Shown: in pieces, positions 7,769 through 17,459 of the stretch | Position numbering within the stretch: the stretch's first letter is position 1 | Layout of the letters: each line of letters begins with the position of its first letter | Assembly: GCF_025961575.1 (NCBI RefSeq) | Contig: NZ_JAOQNX010000016.1 | Coordinates: 46,112 to 110,111, forward strand | Length of the DNA stretch: 64,000 bases | DNA from: Rhodoblastus acidophilus | Lineage (GTDB): Bacteria; Pseudomonadota; Alphaproteobacteria; Rhizobiales; Beijerinckiaceae | Reading direction: 5' to 3' | Position numbers and translations under genes: made by a program | The notes under the pieces: generated by a model | Database searches by the model: none | What the model was told of the DNA's origin: nothing | Seen by the model: the letters and a program-made list of their open reading frames with translations, nothing else

Positions 7769-10654
7769 GTGCGCCCGTTTCGTCTTGTTCTCCCGCTTCT
7801 CCTGTCGATTTTCACATGGCTGGCCATCGGGCTTCCGGCTGGAGCGGTGGAATCCGTCCGCGTGCCGCCAGACGCCTCGGCGATCGACCTGACCCGCTGG
7901 GTCGAAACCTATTCCAACCAGGGCGACCGCATCCAGGTCTCGACCGCGCCGGGCTCGGACGGCATCGTGCGCCGCATCGAGGTCCATGCGCGCGAACAGG
8001 GCGCGCATCCCTCCTGGATCGTGTTCGCGCTGACCAACGACACTGACGAGCAGATGGAGCGTCTGGTCGTCGCGCCGCATTTCCGCATGGTGAATTCCGG
8101 CGTGATCTGGCCCGACCTCGGCTCCGAGCGCATCACGGAAATCACCGCCTCCCAGGGCGAAGCGCCGGAAAAGCAGGACATCGCCGACGCCGACGTGTTC
8201 AAGCTGACGCTCGACCCCGGCGCCACCGTCACTTATGTCGCCGAGCTGAAGACGCCGAAACTGCCGCAGCTCTATCTGTGGGAGCCCGAGGCCTACAAGG
8301 ACAAGACCACCAGCCTCACGCTCTACAAGGGCATCGTCATCGGCATCGCCGGGCTACTCGCTTTGTTCCTCACCATCGTCTTCGTCGTCAAGGGCGCGGT
8401 GATTTTTCCGGCGGCGGCGGCGCTGGCCTGGGCGGTGCTGGCCTATGTCAGCATCGACTTCGGTTTCTGGTCCAAAATCTTCGGCACCGAAGCCAATGCC
8501 GACCGCATCTGGCGCGCCGGCGCCGAAACCGTGCTCGCGGCGACGCTGGTGGTCTTCCTGTTCGCCTATCTCAATCTCAGCCGATGGCACGTCCGCGCCT
8601 CGCAGCTCGCCGTGGTCTGGATCGTCTTCCTGCTGGCGCTGGCCGGGCTCGCCGTCTATGACGCGCCGGTCGCCTCGGGCGTCGCGCGCATTTCGCTGGC
8701 GACCATCGCCGGCGTCGGCTTCATCCTCATCGTCTATCTCGCCACCCATGGCATCGAGCGCGCGGTGATGCTGATCCCCACCTGGCTGCTGCTGATGGTC
8801 TGGGTGGCGGCGGCCGGCTTCACCGTCAACGGCTCGATCAACAACGATCTCGCCTCCCCCGCTTTGCTTGGCGGTCTGGTGCTTCTGGTGATGCTGATTG
8901 GGTTCACCATCATGCAGAGCGCCTTCGCCACCGGGGGCGTCGCCCATGGCGCGATCACCGATGTCGAGCGCAAAGCGCTCGCCCTGACCGGCGCCAATGA
9001 GATCATCTTCGACTGGGACGTGATTTCCGACCAGATCTATGTCAGCCCCGAGATCGAGGAGCATCTGGGGCTTTCGCGCGGCGCCCTGGAGGGACCGGCC
9101 TCCTCCTGGATCAACATCCTGCATCCCCAGGAGCGCGATCGCTACCGCGCCTGCCTCGACACGGTGATTGAGCAGCGCCGCGGCCGCATCGCCCAGGATT
9201 TCCGGCTCCACGCCGCCGATGGCCATTATTTCTGGTTCCGGCTGCGCGCCCGCCCCGTGGTCGGCCCGGATGGGCAGGTGGTGCGACTGGTGGGCACGCT
9301 CGCCGATGTCACCGACCAGAAGAACGCGCTGGAGCGGTTGCTGCACGACGCCGTGCACGACAATCTGACCGGCCTGCCCAACCGCGAAATCTTTTTCGAC
9401 CGTCTCGACATGTCGCTGACGCTCGCCGAGACGCACGAGGCACACCGCCCCACGGTGATCTGCATCGACATCGACCGGTTCAAGCGGATCAATGATTCGG
9501 TCGGAGTGTCCGCCGGCGATTCGATTCTGCTGACGGTGGCGCGACGCCTGGGCCGCATCCTGCAGCCGCGCGACACGCTGGCGCGCATCTCCAACGACCT
9601 GTTCGCCATCATTCTGGTGTCGCAGGACCAGACCGAGGCCATCGTCGCCCTCGCCGACCGCATCCGCCGCACGCTCTCGACGCCCGTCACCTTCGCCAAT
9701 AGGGAAATCGGCCTCAGCGTCTCCATCGGCATCGCGCTTTACGATCCGCAATGGCATCCCAAGCGCGAGGACATGCTCAAGGACGCCGAAATCGCCATGC
9801 GCTACGCCAAGCGCGACGGCGGCGGCCGCATCGAAGTGTTCCGCCCCTCGATGCGCTCGCAGACGTCGAACCAGCAGGCGCTGGAGAGCGAATTGCGCCG
9901 CGCCCTCGACCGCGACGAAATCAAGCTTTTGTTCCTGCCGGTGGTGCGTCTGCAGGACCGCACCGTCGCCGGGTTCGAAACCCTTTTGCGCTGGCAGCAC
10001 CCGCGCATCGGCAAGATCGAGCAGGGCGACTTTTTGCCGCTCGCCGACGACACCGGGCTCAGCATCGACCTCAGCCTGTTCGTGCTGCAGCGCGCGGCCC
10101 GCGAACTCGCCGCCTGGCAGAAGGCTTTGGTGGTCGACCCGCCGATCTTCGTCACCGTCAATGTTTCGTCACGCCAGCTGCTGCGCAACGATCTCGTCAC
10201 CGACGTGAAAAATGTGCTGACCCGCGCGCATCTCGCCCCAGGCTCGTTCCGCCTGGAAATGAGCGAAACCCTGGCGATGGAAAATCCTGAGTTCACCTCG
10301 CAGCTTCTGGGACGGCTGAAGGACGTCGGCGCGGGCCTGTCGCTGGACGATTTCGGCTCCGGCTATTCCTCGCTCGCCTATCTGCAGCGCTTCCCCTTCG
10401 ATTCCATCAAGATCGACCGCGCCTTCGTGCGCCAGGAGGGGAACGGCGACCGCGCCGCCATGCTGCGCTCGATCGTGTCGCTCGCCCATGATTTCGGCAT
10501 GGAGGTGATCGCGGAGGGCGCCGAGAACGAATCCGACGTGATCGAACTCTCGCAGATCGGCTGCGAATATGCACAAGGTTTTGCGTTCGGCCAGCCGCTG
10601 ACCACGTCGGACGCGCGCAAGCTGGTGGGCGCGGCGGCCGAGCCGGTGGCGTGA
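7769..10654 (+). CDS. Membrane PAS-GGDEF-EAL protein with degenerate GGDEF
   Basis: 961 aa from GTG 7769, chosen because AAGGT precedes it and the signal-like RPFRLVLPLLLSIFTWLAIG starts there. An in-frame start at 7613 would add 52 non-conserved residues. Layout: periplasmic N-domain about 25-180, seven or eight membrane helices about 184-390 (7TM-DISM-like), PAS about 400-520, GGDEF about 525-690, EAL about 704-950. The GGDEF signature is replaced by SNDLF (near residue 607), so cyclase activity is doubtful. EAL residues persist (ETLLRW, VNVSSRQL, DDFGSGYSSL, EGAEN), so c-di-GMP phosphodiesterase activity is likely. Confidence 0.9.
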   Translation: MRPFRLVLPLLLSIFTWLAIGLPAGAVESVRVPPDASAIDLTRWVETYSNQGDRIQVSTAPGSDGIVRRIEVHAREQGAHPSWIVFALTNDTDEQMERLVVAPHFRMVNSGVIWPDLGSERITEITASQGEAPEKQDIADADVFKLTLDPGATVTYVAELKTPKLPQLYLWEPEAYKDKTTSLTLYKGIVIGIAGLLALFLTIVFVVKGAVIFPAAAALAWAVLAYVSIDFGFWSKIFGTEANADRIWRAGAETVLAATLVVFLFAYLNLSRWHVRASQLAVVWIVFLLALAGLAVYDAPVASGVARISLATIAGVGFILIVYLATHGIERAVMLIPTWLLLMVWVAAAGFTVNGSINNDLASPALLGGLVLLVMLIGFTIMQSAFATGGVAHGAITDVERKALALTGANEIIFDWDVISDQIYVSPEIEEHLGLSRGALEGPASSWINILHPQERDRYRACLDTVIEQRRGRIAQDFRLHAADGHYFWFRLRARPVVGPDGQVVRLVGTLADVTDQKNALERLLHDAVHDNLTGLPNREIFFDRLDMSLTLAETHEAHRPTVICIDIDRFKRINDSVGVSAGDSILLTVARRLGRILQPRDTLARISNDLFAIILVSQDQTEAIVALADRIRRTLSTPVTFANREIGLSVSIGIALYDPQWHPKREDMLKDAEIAMRYAKRDGGGRIEVFRPSMRSQTSNQQALESELRRALDRDEIKLLFLPVVRLQDRTVAGFETLLRWQHPRIGKIEQGDFLPLADDTGLSIDLSLFVLQRAARELAAWQKALVVDPPIFVTVNVSSRQLLRNDLVTDVKNVLTRAHLAPGSFRLEMSETLAMENPEFTSQLLGRLKDVGAGLSLDDFGSGYSSLAYLQRFPFDSIKIDRAFVRQEGNGDRAAMLRSIVSLAHDFGMEVIAEGAENESDVIELSQIGCEYAQGFAFGQPLTTSDARKLVGAAAEPVA

Positions 10655-10691
10655 CGCGCGAAGGTGGCCCCGCAGCGGCCGGATGAGCGAT

Positions 10692-11288
10692 TCAGGCGTG
10701 CCCGGCCTGCTCCGACAAAAACCCTAAGTCCACCCCTATGGCGTGGAGGGCCCGCTCATATTTGGTCTCATGATCCTGATCGAACAGAAGCTCGGGATCG
10801 GCCGGGCAGACCATCCAGCTGTTCGCGAGAATCTCGCTCTCCAATTGCCCCGCGGACCAGCCGGCATAGCCCAGCGCCAGCACCGCCTGGCGCGGCCCTT
10901 CGTTCATCGCCATGGCGCGCAAAATGTCCAGCGTCGCCGTCAGATGGACGTCACGGTCGATGGCCAGCGTCGACTCGCCGCCGTCATAATCGGCGGAGTG
11001 GAGGACGAAGCCGCGGGTGGTTTCCACCGGACCGCCGTTGAGCACCCGCATCACTTCGAGATGGGGGCTGAGCTTGGCGTGGCCGGGGGCGTCGACCACC
11101 TTGAGCTGCAACAACAGCTCCGGCAGACTGACGCCGGGCGACGGATGGTTCAGGATCAAGCCCATCGCGCCCTCTTCCGAGTGCGCGCAAATATAGACCA
11201 CGGCGCGGGCGAAGAATTGGTCCTGCAGCGCCGGCATGGCCACCAGGCATTGCCCATCCAGGAATTTTTTGCCAATCGTACCGGTCAC
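10692..11288 (-). CDS. YqgE/AlgH family protein (UPF0301)
   Basis: 198 aa from GTG 11288 (VTGTIGKKFLDGQCLVAMPA). GGGAAG lies 7 nt upstream, and the family normally begins here. An upstream open frame to 11543 runs into the divergent gene and is not conserved-looking. Signatures: FARAVVYICAHSEEGAMGLI, LNHPSPGVSLPELL, NGGPVETTRGFVLHS and LGYAGWSAGQLESEI. Called AlgH in pseudomonads; biochemical role unknown. Divergent from the DsbD-N-like gene. Converges on the c-di-GMP protein, 37 bp away. Confidence 0.88.
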   Translation of the reverse strand: MTGTIGKKFLDGQCLVAMPALQDQFFARAVVYICAHSEEGAMGLILNHPSPGVSLPELLLQLKVVDAPGHAKLSPHLEVMRVLNGGPVETTRGFVLHSADYDGGESTLAIDRDVHLTATLDILRAMAMNEGPRQAVLALGYAGWSAGQLESEILANSWMVCPADPELLFDQDHETKYERALHAIGVDLGFLSEQAGHA

Positions 11289-11420
11289 GTCATGCTTCCC
11301 ATCGAGCGGCGCGCGGTGAGGACGCAAACTTTTGCACAAAGCCGCGGACTCCCTTCCGAATGCCGCCGAATTGCGATCCGGAACGTTTGGGTCCACTGCA
11401 TCCCAAGGATATGCTAAAGG

Positions 11421-12209
11421 ATGGACGCGCAAAGAAAACCCCCAGCCATTCTTTTTGTTCTCATAATTTGTGCGGTCGCGCTGCTCGCGCCCGCGCCGCA
11501 GGCCGGCGCGCTTGAATGGCCCGGTTCGGCGGCGGAGGCGCAACTGATCGACGGCGGGGTGATCGGCGACGCCCGCTATGCCGGACTGCGCATCCGGCTG
11601 CGCGGCGACGCCCTGACCTATTGGCGCGATCCCGGCGAGGCCGGCGTGGCGCCCATGTTCGATTTCGCCGCGTCAAAAAATCTCGGCGAGGCGGAAGCTC
11701 TGTTTCCGCAGCCCATGCGCTACGATGAGGGCGGCGCCCAGGCCTTCGGCTACAAGCGCGAGGTGATTTTTCCCTTGCGCCTCAGCGCCAAGGACCCGAA
11801 CAAACCGATCGCGCTCGACGTGGCCCTGGACTATTCCGTCTGTGACAAACTCTGCTATCCCCTGCACGCCTCGTTGAGCCTGAAACTGCCGCCCCGCGCG
11901 GAAGCCTCGCCGGAGGTCGCCGCGGCGCTGGCGCAGGTTCCGCGCAAACTGGAGGGCGAGGAAGCCGGCGCCTTCGCCACGCTCTCCCGCGCGCCAGACA
12001 ACAAGCGCTGGCTTCTCCGCCTGGCCGCGCCGGCGCGCGATCTGCTCGTGGAATCGCCCGCCGGCTTCTTTGTCGAGAGCCGCCGCGACGGCGACAATTT
12101 TGTGCTTGATGTCACCGGGCATCCCGCGGACCGGACGGTTCCGCGCGGGCCCCTGCGGCTGACCGCGACCGGGGACAATCCGGTCGAATTTTCCCTGAGC
12201 CTGAAATGA
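11421..12209 (+). CDS. Periplasmic DsbD N-terminal-domain-like protein
   Basis: 262 aa with a signal peptide (LFVLIICAVALLAPAPQAGA). The mature part resembles the immunoglobulin-like N-terminal domain of DsbD/ScsB: RYAGLRIRLRGDALTYWRDP, then VALDYSVCDKLCYPLHASLS carrying a CxxxC pair (C-D-K-L-C) as in DsbD-alpha. The transmembrane and thioredoxin-like parts of DsbD are absent. It may accept electrons from a separate membrane partner elsewhere, or be a copper or stress-linked thiol protein. Overlaps rsmE by 4 bp (ATGA), so they are co-translated. Confidence 0.78.
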   Translation: MDAQRKPPAILFVLIICAVALLAPAPQAGALEWPGSAAEAQLIDGGVIGDARYAGLRIRLRGDALTYWRDPGEAGVAPMFDFAASKNLGEAEALFPQPMRYDEGGAQAFGYKREVIFPLRLSAKDPNKPIALDVALDYSVCDKLCYPLHASLSLKLPPRAEASPEVAAALAQVPRKLEGEEAGAFATLSRAPDNKRWLLRLAAPARDLLVESPAGFFVESRRDGDNFVLDVTGHPADRTVPRGPLRLTATGDNPVEFSLSLK

Positions 12210-12952
12210 CCCGTCTTGACTTCACCTCGCAGCGCCTGTTCGTCGACGCCCCCTTGAACGAAGGCGCGCGCGTCGAGCTCAGCCGCGAGCAGAGCAATTA
12301 CCTGTTCAATGTGCTGCGTCTGGGCGAGGGCGCGCGCCTTCTCGTCTTCAACGGCCGCGACGGCGAATGGCGCGCCACCGCCCATCCGGCGAAGAAGACG
12401 GCGGCGCTGACCGTGGAGACCCGCACCCGCGAACAGGTTTTGTCGCCCGACATCGACTATCTGTTCGCGCCGCTCAAACACGCCCGGCTCGACTATATGG
12501 CGCAGAAGGCGGTGGAAATGGGGGCGCGGCGGCTGCGTCCGGTGCTGACGCGCCGCACCCAGGCGAGCCGTATCAATCTCGAGCGTCTGCGCGCCAACGC
12601 CATCGAGGCGGCGGAACAATGCGGCATCATTGCCGTAGCGGAGGTTTGCGCCGAGGAAAAGCTCGAGCGCGCCCTGGACCTTTGGCCCAAGGACCGGCTG
12701 CTGATCTTTTGCGACGAGGCGGCGGAGATCGCCGACCCGCTTGCGGCCTTGCGCCAGGCGGGCGCAGGTTTCGAAAAATTCGCGGTGCTGATCGGCCCCG
12801 AAGGCGGCTTTGACGACACCGAGCGCGCGCGGCTGCGCGACATGGCGCCGGTCGCCCCGATCTCGCTGGGTCCGCGGGTGCTGCGGGCGGATACGGCGGC
12901 GGTGGCGGCCCTCACCCTGGTTCAGGCGGTCCTGGGCGACCTGTGCGGCTGA
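12206..12952 (+). CDS. rsmE: 16S rRNA (uracil-1498-N3)-methyltransferase
   Basis: 248 aa, normal length. N-terminal PUA-like domain (QRLFVDAPLNEGARVELSRE, then YLFNVLRLGEGARLLVFNGR) followed by a SPOUT methyltransferase domain with LIGPEGGFDDTERARLRD and LGPRVLRADTAAVAAL, the knot that binds AdoMet. Methylates U1498 in the ribosomal P-site region. ATGA overlap with the preceding DsbD-N-like gene. A small exported protein gene follows 90 bp later. Confidence 0.94.
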   Translation: MTRLDFTSQRLFVDAPLNEGARVELSREQSNYLFNVLRLGEGARLLVFNGRDGEWRATAHPAKKTAALTVETRTREQVLSPDIDYLFAPLKHARLDYMAQKAVEMGARRLRPVLTRRTQASRINLERLRANAIEAAEQCGIIAVAEVCAEEKLERALDLWPKDRLLIFCDEAAEIADPLAALRQAGAGFEKFAVLIGPEGGFDDTERARLRDMAPVAPISLGPRVLRADTAAVAALTLVQAVLGDLCG

Positions 12953-13042
12953 AACCGGCGCGAGGCTTGCGTCCCGGCGGACGCGACATGATGTCGCCAC
13001 TTTGTTGCGGTGAAACATAAGCATGAAACGGAGCCTGTCCGC

Positions 13043-13303
13043 ATGATCGCAGTCCAGCGCCGCCTCCTGCTCGCCTGCGCCCTTCTCTGCCCCAGCCTCG
13101 GGGCGCCCGCTTTCGCCCAGGAACATGGCCGCATGCGGCTCGAAGCGCGTCCGGGATTGGCCTATGACGCGCGCAGCCTGTTCGCCGCGCCCCTGCCGCC
13201 CGCGCCCAGCGCCAATCCGCAGCCCATGCCGCACGCGGTCAACGCCTATGCGCCGGAACAGCATGTGCGGCTGAAGCAGATGAATTTCACCGGCAATCAG
13301 TAA
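13043..13303 (+). CDS. Small exported protein of unknown function
   Basis: 86 aa from ATG 13043, with GGAG about 9 nt upstream; an in-frame ATG at 13010 lacks a ribosome site. Clear signal peptide (RRLLLACALLCPSLGAPAFA, then QEHGRM). The mature part is short, proline- and alanine-rich (LFAAPLPPAPSANPQPMPHA) and ends KQMNFTGNQ. No family recognised. Its last 7 bp overlap the end of the convergent gshA, so the two transcripts collide. Confidence 0.6.
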   Translation: MIAVQRRLLLACALLCPSLGAPAFAQEHGRMRLEARPGLAYDARSLFAAPLPPAPSANPQPMPHAVNAYAPEQHVRLKQMNFTGNQ

Positions 13304-14679
13304 ACGCAGTCGACGAAAACGCGCTTGATGTCGCCGCGCCAGTCGCTCTTATAAAGCGCGAGCCGCTTGCTCGCGAGGTTTTCGCCCGAAGCCGCGATTT
13401 CCTCCAGAGGCGCCAGATAGATCGCCTCGCTGCGGCCGGCCTCATCGAGACGGCCACGCCGTTCCAGCCCTTCCCGGATCATCGGCAGAATTTTGCGCGC
13501 GAGATCGAGCAGGCTGACACCCGCCGCCTTCGCCGCCAGACCCTCGCGCGGAACGCTCAAACGCACGGCGGAGCGGTCCTCGTCGGTCCAATGCTTGACC
13601 AGATCCCAGGCGGCGGCGCTGGCCTGCGCGTCATAGAACAGGCCGGCGCAGAAGGCGGTGAGGGCGAGAATATGGCTCTTCGGCCCGACATCGGCGCCGC
13701 GCATCTCGATATAGCGCTTCAGCCGCACCTCGGGGAAAATGGTCGAGAGGTGATTGGCCCAGTCGGAGATGGTCGCGCGCTCGCCCGGCAGAGCCGCCAG
13801 CTTGCCCGCGAGCAAGTCGCGGAACGAGGCGCCGGCGACATCGTGATAAATGTCGCCGCGCTTGACGAAATAGAGCGGCACGTCCAGCGCGTAATCGACA
13901 TAGGCCTCAAACCCCATGCCCGGCTGGAAGGCGAAGGGCAGCATGCCCGTCCGGGCCGCATCGGTGTCGGTCCAAATCTGCGAGCGCATCGACAGAAAAC
14001 CGTTGGGCTTGCCGTCGGTGAAGGGGGAGTTGGCGAACAAAGCCGTGATCAGCGGCTGCAGGCTCAGGCCCAGCCGCAGTTTTTCCACCATATCGGCTTC
14101 GGAGGCGAAATCGATGTTGGTTTGCACCGTCGAGGTGCGGAACATCATGTCGAGGCCGAGCGAACCGACCTTGGGCATGTAGCGCGCCATAATGTCGTAG
14201 CGCTGCTTGGGCATGACCGGCGTCTCGGCGCGCCGCCAGACCGGGCTCATGCCGAGATCGAGAAAGCCGATGCCGCAGCTTTCGGCCGCCGGCGCCAAAG
14301 CGGCGAAATGCGCGTCGAGTTCGGCGGCGGTTTCGTGGGTGTTGTCGAAGGGCGCGCCGGAGAGTTCGAACTGGCCGCCGGGCTCGAGCGAAATGGCGCC
14401 GCCGCCGACCGGATCGAACAGGCCGATCAACACCCCCTCGTCCTCGATCGGCTCCCAGCCCTGCGCGGCGCGCAAGGACTCGAGCAGCGAACCGATGCCG
14501 CAGGCGCAATCGCCCCGTCCGCCATAGGGCACGGGGCGGTCGTCGATCTGGAAGAACGGGATTTTTTCGTGCTCAGTGCCGACGCGGAACGGGCCGTTGG
14601 GCTTGCTGCCCGCCTCGAACCAGCCCACCAGTTCGTCGCGCGACGAGATCACGTGTTCATCAATGACGTCGCGGGCCAT
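13297..14679 (-). CDS. gshA: Glutamate-cysteine ligase (plant/alphaproteobacterial type)
   Basis: 460 aa. First and limiting step of glutathione synthesis: ATP-dependent joining of glutamate gamma-carboxyl to cysteine. Sequence shows FRVGTEHEKIPFF at the substrate site, YGGRGDCACGIGSLLESLRA, ISLEPGGQFELSGAPFDNTH and MMFRTSTVQTNIDFASEADM, all hallmarks of the GCS2-like class found in plants and Rhizobiales rather than the E. coli class. Monocistronic by appearance. Glutathione would also serve enzymes such as the GFA-family protein at 45.2 kb. Confidence 0.93.
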   Translation of the reverse strand: MARDVIDEHVISSRDELVGWFEAGSKPNGPFRVGTEHEKIPFFQIDDRPVPYGGRGDCACGIGSLLESLRAAQGWEPIEDEGVLIGLFDPVGGGAISLEPGGQFELSGAPFDNTHETAAELDAHFAALAPAAESCGIGFLDLGMSPVWRRAETPVMPKQRYDIMARYMPKVGSLGLDMMFRTSTVQTNIDFASEADMVEKLRLGLSLQPLITALFANSPFTDGKPNGFLSMRSQIWTDTDAARTGMLPFAFQPGMGFEAYVDYALDVPLYFVKRGDIYHDVAGASFRDLLAGKLAALPGERATISDWANHLSTIFPEVRLKRYIEMRGADVGPKSHILALTAFCAGLFYDAQASAAAWDLVKHWTDEDRSAVRLSVPREGLAAKAAGVSLLDLARKILPMIREGLERRGRLDEAGRSEAIYLAPLEEIAASGENLASKRLALYKSDWRGDIKRVFVDCVY

Positions 14680-14851
14680 GAAACTCTTTCGACACGATTA
14701 GGGCAGAGCGAGGCGGCGGCGCTCGCTCCAGACGCGCGCAAAGGCGCCGGCAAGCGCCGACGCCCTTGCGCCATGGCCCTTAGATAAAGCGTGGCCGCGA
14801 TTTGCGCAATCTTGCGGACCGCGCAACCCGCCCCATGCGGCCGAAGCCGTC

Positions 14852-15340
14852 TTATTTCTTTTTCAGGAGCGCCTTGCCGATCCAGTCGAACAGCGGATTG
14901 ATCACGCTGCTCACCGCGGCGCCGAGACCGGGCGACAGCGCCGCACGCGCGGCGGCAGGCGCAGCAGCGGCAGGCGCAGCAGCGGCGGCCGGAGCGGGAG
15001 CAGGCTTGGGCGCCTCGGCGACGGGCGCCGGAGCGACGGGCGCGACCGCCACGGGCTCAAATGGCTGCGCGGGAGATTCCGGCGCGATGGCCGAGACGGC
15101 GGTGTCGACGCCGCGCGCCGCCAGTTCGGCGAAGGCCGTAGCGAAGCCCTTCAGCTTCTCGGCGTCGACTTCGATCTCGGCCGAAACCTTGGCGATCAGG
15201 TCTTCGGCGTCATGGGCGAGGGTCGGACCCAGCGACTCGATCGCCGCTTTCGCCTTTTCGAGAGAAAGACCGAATTGCTCGGCGAGTTCGCCGATTTTGC
15301 CGCCGTGGGCGGATTCAACAGGGGAAGGTGAGTCAACCAT
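14852..15340 (-). CDS. Ala/Pro-rich protein of unknown function
   Basis: 162 aa from ATG 15340 (MVDSPSPVESAHGGKIGELA); upstream in-frame codons to 15400 look non-coding. The N-terminal 80 residues are predicted helical and acidic (SLEKAKAAIESLGPTLAHDA, EDLIAKVSAEIEVDAEKLKG). A low-complexity A/P linker of about 55 residues follows, partly built from imperfect GGCAGGCGCAGCAGC repeats. The C-terminal tail PLFDWIGKALLKKK is amphipathic and basic. No signal peptide, no family recognised. Could tether to membrane or nucleic acid; that is speculation. Confidence 0.6.
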   Translation of the reverse strand: MVDSPSPVESAHGGKIGELAEQFGLSLEKAKAAIESLGPTLAHDAEDLIAKVSAEIEVDAEKLKGFATAFAELAARGVDTAVSAIAPESPAQPFEPVAVAPVAPAPVAEAPKPAPAPAAAAAPAAAAPAAARAALSPGLGAAVSSVINPLFDWIGKALLKKK

Positions 15341-15454
15341 TTGCGTCTCTCGCCGTAGAAGCGGACGTCCGATCTTGAACGCGCGGAAAAATATTAACAC
15401 AAAATTAAGACTTGACGAGCTTTCGCACGGTAAACGCGGAATTGCGGCGTTTTG

Positions 15455-17308
15455 TCACACGCCGCCGCTCTCGACAATATCTTGACTCTCCTTGGTCAGG
15501 CCACGGGATTTGCCGGCGGGCTTGACCAAAGGTTCCGGCGAAAAACGCGGCCGATCCGGGGGCAGGTACGGCGGCGCGGGACCGCCGGCCTGCTGGATGG
15601 CGAGGCGGTCGAGGTCGCGGCTTCGCGCCGCCTCAACGCCTTCGCGAGCGCGCTCGGAATCGCCGGTCAATTCGCACAAAGCCGCTCCGCCAAAGGCGAA
15701 GGCGGATTCCAGGGTGTCGCGCAGCTGGAAATCGACGCCGCGCTCGAGCAGGTCGATGGCGTGAATGCGGTCGTAGGCGCGCGCGAAAATTTTGGCGACC
15801 GGGAAATGTTCGCGGCACAGGTCGACAATGGCGTTGGCGGTCTGGCGGTCGCCGACGCAGACGGCGATGATCTTGGCCTCGCCGGCGCCGGCGGCGCGCA
15901 GCACGTCGAGCCGGCAGCCGTCGCCATAATAGACCTTGAAACCGAATTTGCCGGCGTTGCGGATGCGCTCGACGGAGGTGTCGATCACGGTGACGTCGAT
16001 GCGCTCGGCGAGCAGCGGCTGCACGGCGATCTGGCCGAAACGCCCGAACCCGACCACCAGGATCTTGCCGCGCCGCGCCTTGGGAATGACCGGCGGCGGC
16101 GCCTCGGGCGCGTCCGCCGACGCCGGCTCCGGCGAAAAGCGGGCGACGAGCATATCGGTGATCTTGGCGAGGAAGGGACCGGCGACCATGGCGATGGCGG
16201 CAAGCGCCGAGAGCAGGCTGGAATCGGCGCCGGGGATGAGCGCGGTCTGCGCCGCGAGCGGAAAGATGGCGAAGGAGAATTCGCCCGCGGGCGTCAACAC
16301 GCCCGCTGCGCTCAAAGCCTCGCGGTTCGAAAAGCCGTTGAAGCGGAACAAACCGAACATGATCGCCGTCTTCACCGCAAGCAGCGCCGCCGAGGCGCCG
16401 GCGAGCCAGCCGATATGCTCGACCACCAGTTTCTGGTCCACGGACATGCCCACGGACATGAAGAACAGACCCATCAGCAGCCCGCGGAACGGCTCGATAT
16501 CGGCTTCGAGCTGGTGGCGGAAATTGGACTCGGACAGCAGGATGCCGGCCAAGAAGGCGCCGAGCGCCATGGACATGCCGACGGACTGCATCAGGACGGC
16601 GGCGCCGAGCACGATGAGCAGGGCGCTCGCGGTGAGGATTTCGCGCGCCCCCGCGCGCGCCAGCAGCCGGAACAGCGGGTTGAGCGCCCAGTGACCCGCC
16701 AGGATGACGAAGGCGAGCGCCGCGAAGGCTTTCGACAGATCGATCAGCGCGTCATGCATGGCGCCGGTGAGCGAGGAGCCGCCGCCGAAAAAGGGAATGG
16801 CGGCGAGCAGCGGCGCCACCGCAATGTCCTGGGCGAGCAGCACGGAAAAGGCGCGACGCCCGTAGGTCGTCTGCGCGTCGCCGCGCTCGTCGAGCAATTG
16901 CATGGCGATCGCCGTGGAGGAAAAGGCCAGCGCCACGCCGGTCGCCAGCGCGCCGAACGCGCTCAGGCCGAGCAGGCTCCAGGCGGCCAGCCCGATCGGC
17001 AGGGCCGTGACGACCATCTGGCTGACGCCGAGCACCATAATGTCGCGGCGCATGGCTTTCAGTCGCGCGGGCTTCAGCGACAGGCCGATCAGGAACAGCA
17101 GCAGGACGACGCCGAGCTGCGAAATGTTCAGGATCATGCCGGGCTCCGCGACCAGAGCCAGGCCGGACGGACCGATCACCATGCCGGCGGCGAGATAGCC
17201 GATGACGGACCCCAGTCCCGCGAGCCGGAACAAAGGCGCGAAAATCACCGCGGAGGCGAGCAAAATAAGAGTCGGGACGAGAAAGGACTCGCCGGTCAGG
17301 TCATGCAT
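15455..17308 (-). CDS. Kef-type monovalent cation/H+ antiporter (CPA2) with RCK domain
   Basis: 617 aa. About 12-13 membrane helices over residues 1-390 forming a Na+/H+-exchanger fold (LGVVLLLFLIGLSLKP, VALAFSSTAIAMQLL, SVGMSMALGAFLAGILL). A cytoplasmic Rossmann TrkA-N domain follows from about residue 413 (GKILVVGFGRFGQ, VIDTSVERIRNAG, YYGDGCRLDVLRAAG). Exports K+ or Na+ for protons; in KefB/C, gating is by glutathione adducts and NAD(H), and gshA lies nearby on the same strand. ATG at 17308. Divergent from ispH. Confidence 0.93.
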   Translation of the reverse strand: MHDLTGESFLVPTLILLASAVIFAPLFRLAGLGSVIGYLAAGMVIGPSGLALVAEPGMILNISQLGVVLLLFLIGLSLKPARLKAMRRDIMVLGVSQMVVTALPIGLAAWSLLGLSAFGALATGVALAFSSTAIAMQLLDERGDAQTTYGRRAFSVLLAQDIAVAPLLAAIPFFGGGSSLTGAMHDALIDLSKAFAALAFVILAGHWALNPLFRLLARAGAREILTASALLIVLGAAVLMQSVGMSMALGAFLAGILLSESNFRHQLEADIEPFRGLLMGLFFMSVGMSVDQKLVVEHIGWLAGASAALLAVKTAIMFGLFRFNGFSNREALSAAGVLTPAGEFSFAIFPLAAQTALIPGADSSLLSALAAIAMVAGPFLAKITDMLVARFSPEPASADAPEAPPPVIPKARRGKILVVGFGRFGQIAVQPLLAERIDVTVIDTSVERIRNAGKFGFKVYYGDGCRLDVLRAAGAGEAKIIAVCVGDRQTANAIVDLCREHFPVAKIFARAYDRIHAIDLLERGVDFQLRDTLESAFAFGGAALCELTGDSERAREGVEAARSRDLDRLAIQQAGGPAPPYLPPDRPRFSPEPLVKPAGKSRGLTKESQDIVESGGV

Positions 17309-17459
17309 GATTTTGTTTTGGGGCGCTGGTCGCGGGCGAATCGCCGCCCCTTCGACTTAGGCGCAGAAGGCGGCGAAACGGGGGCGGCTTGCATGTGTCA
17401 TGCTTCTGCTTGACACTGGAGCGAAGGCTGCTGAAAAGAGAGGCAACCACGAGGACGAT

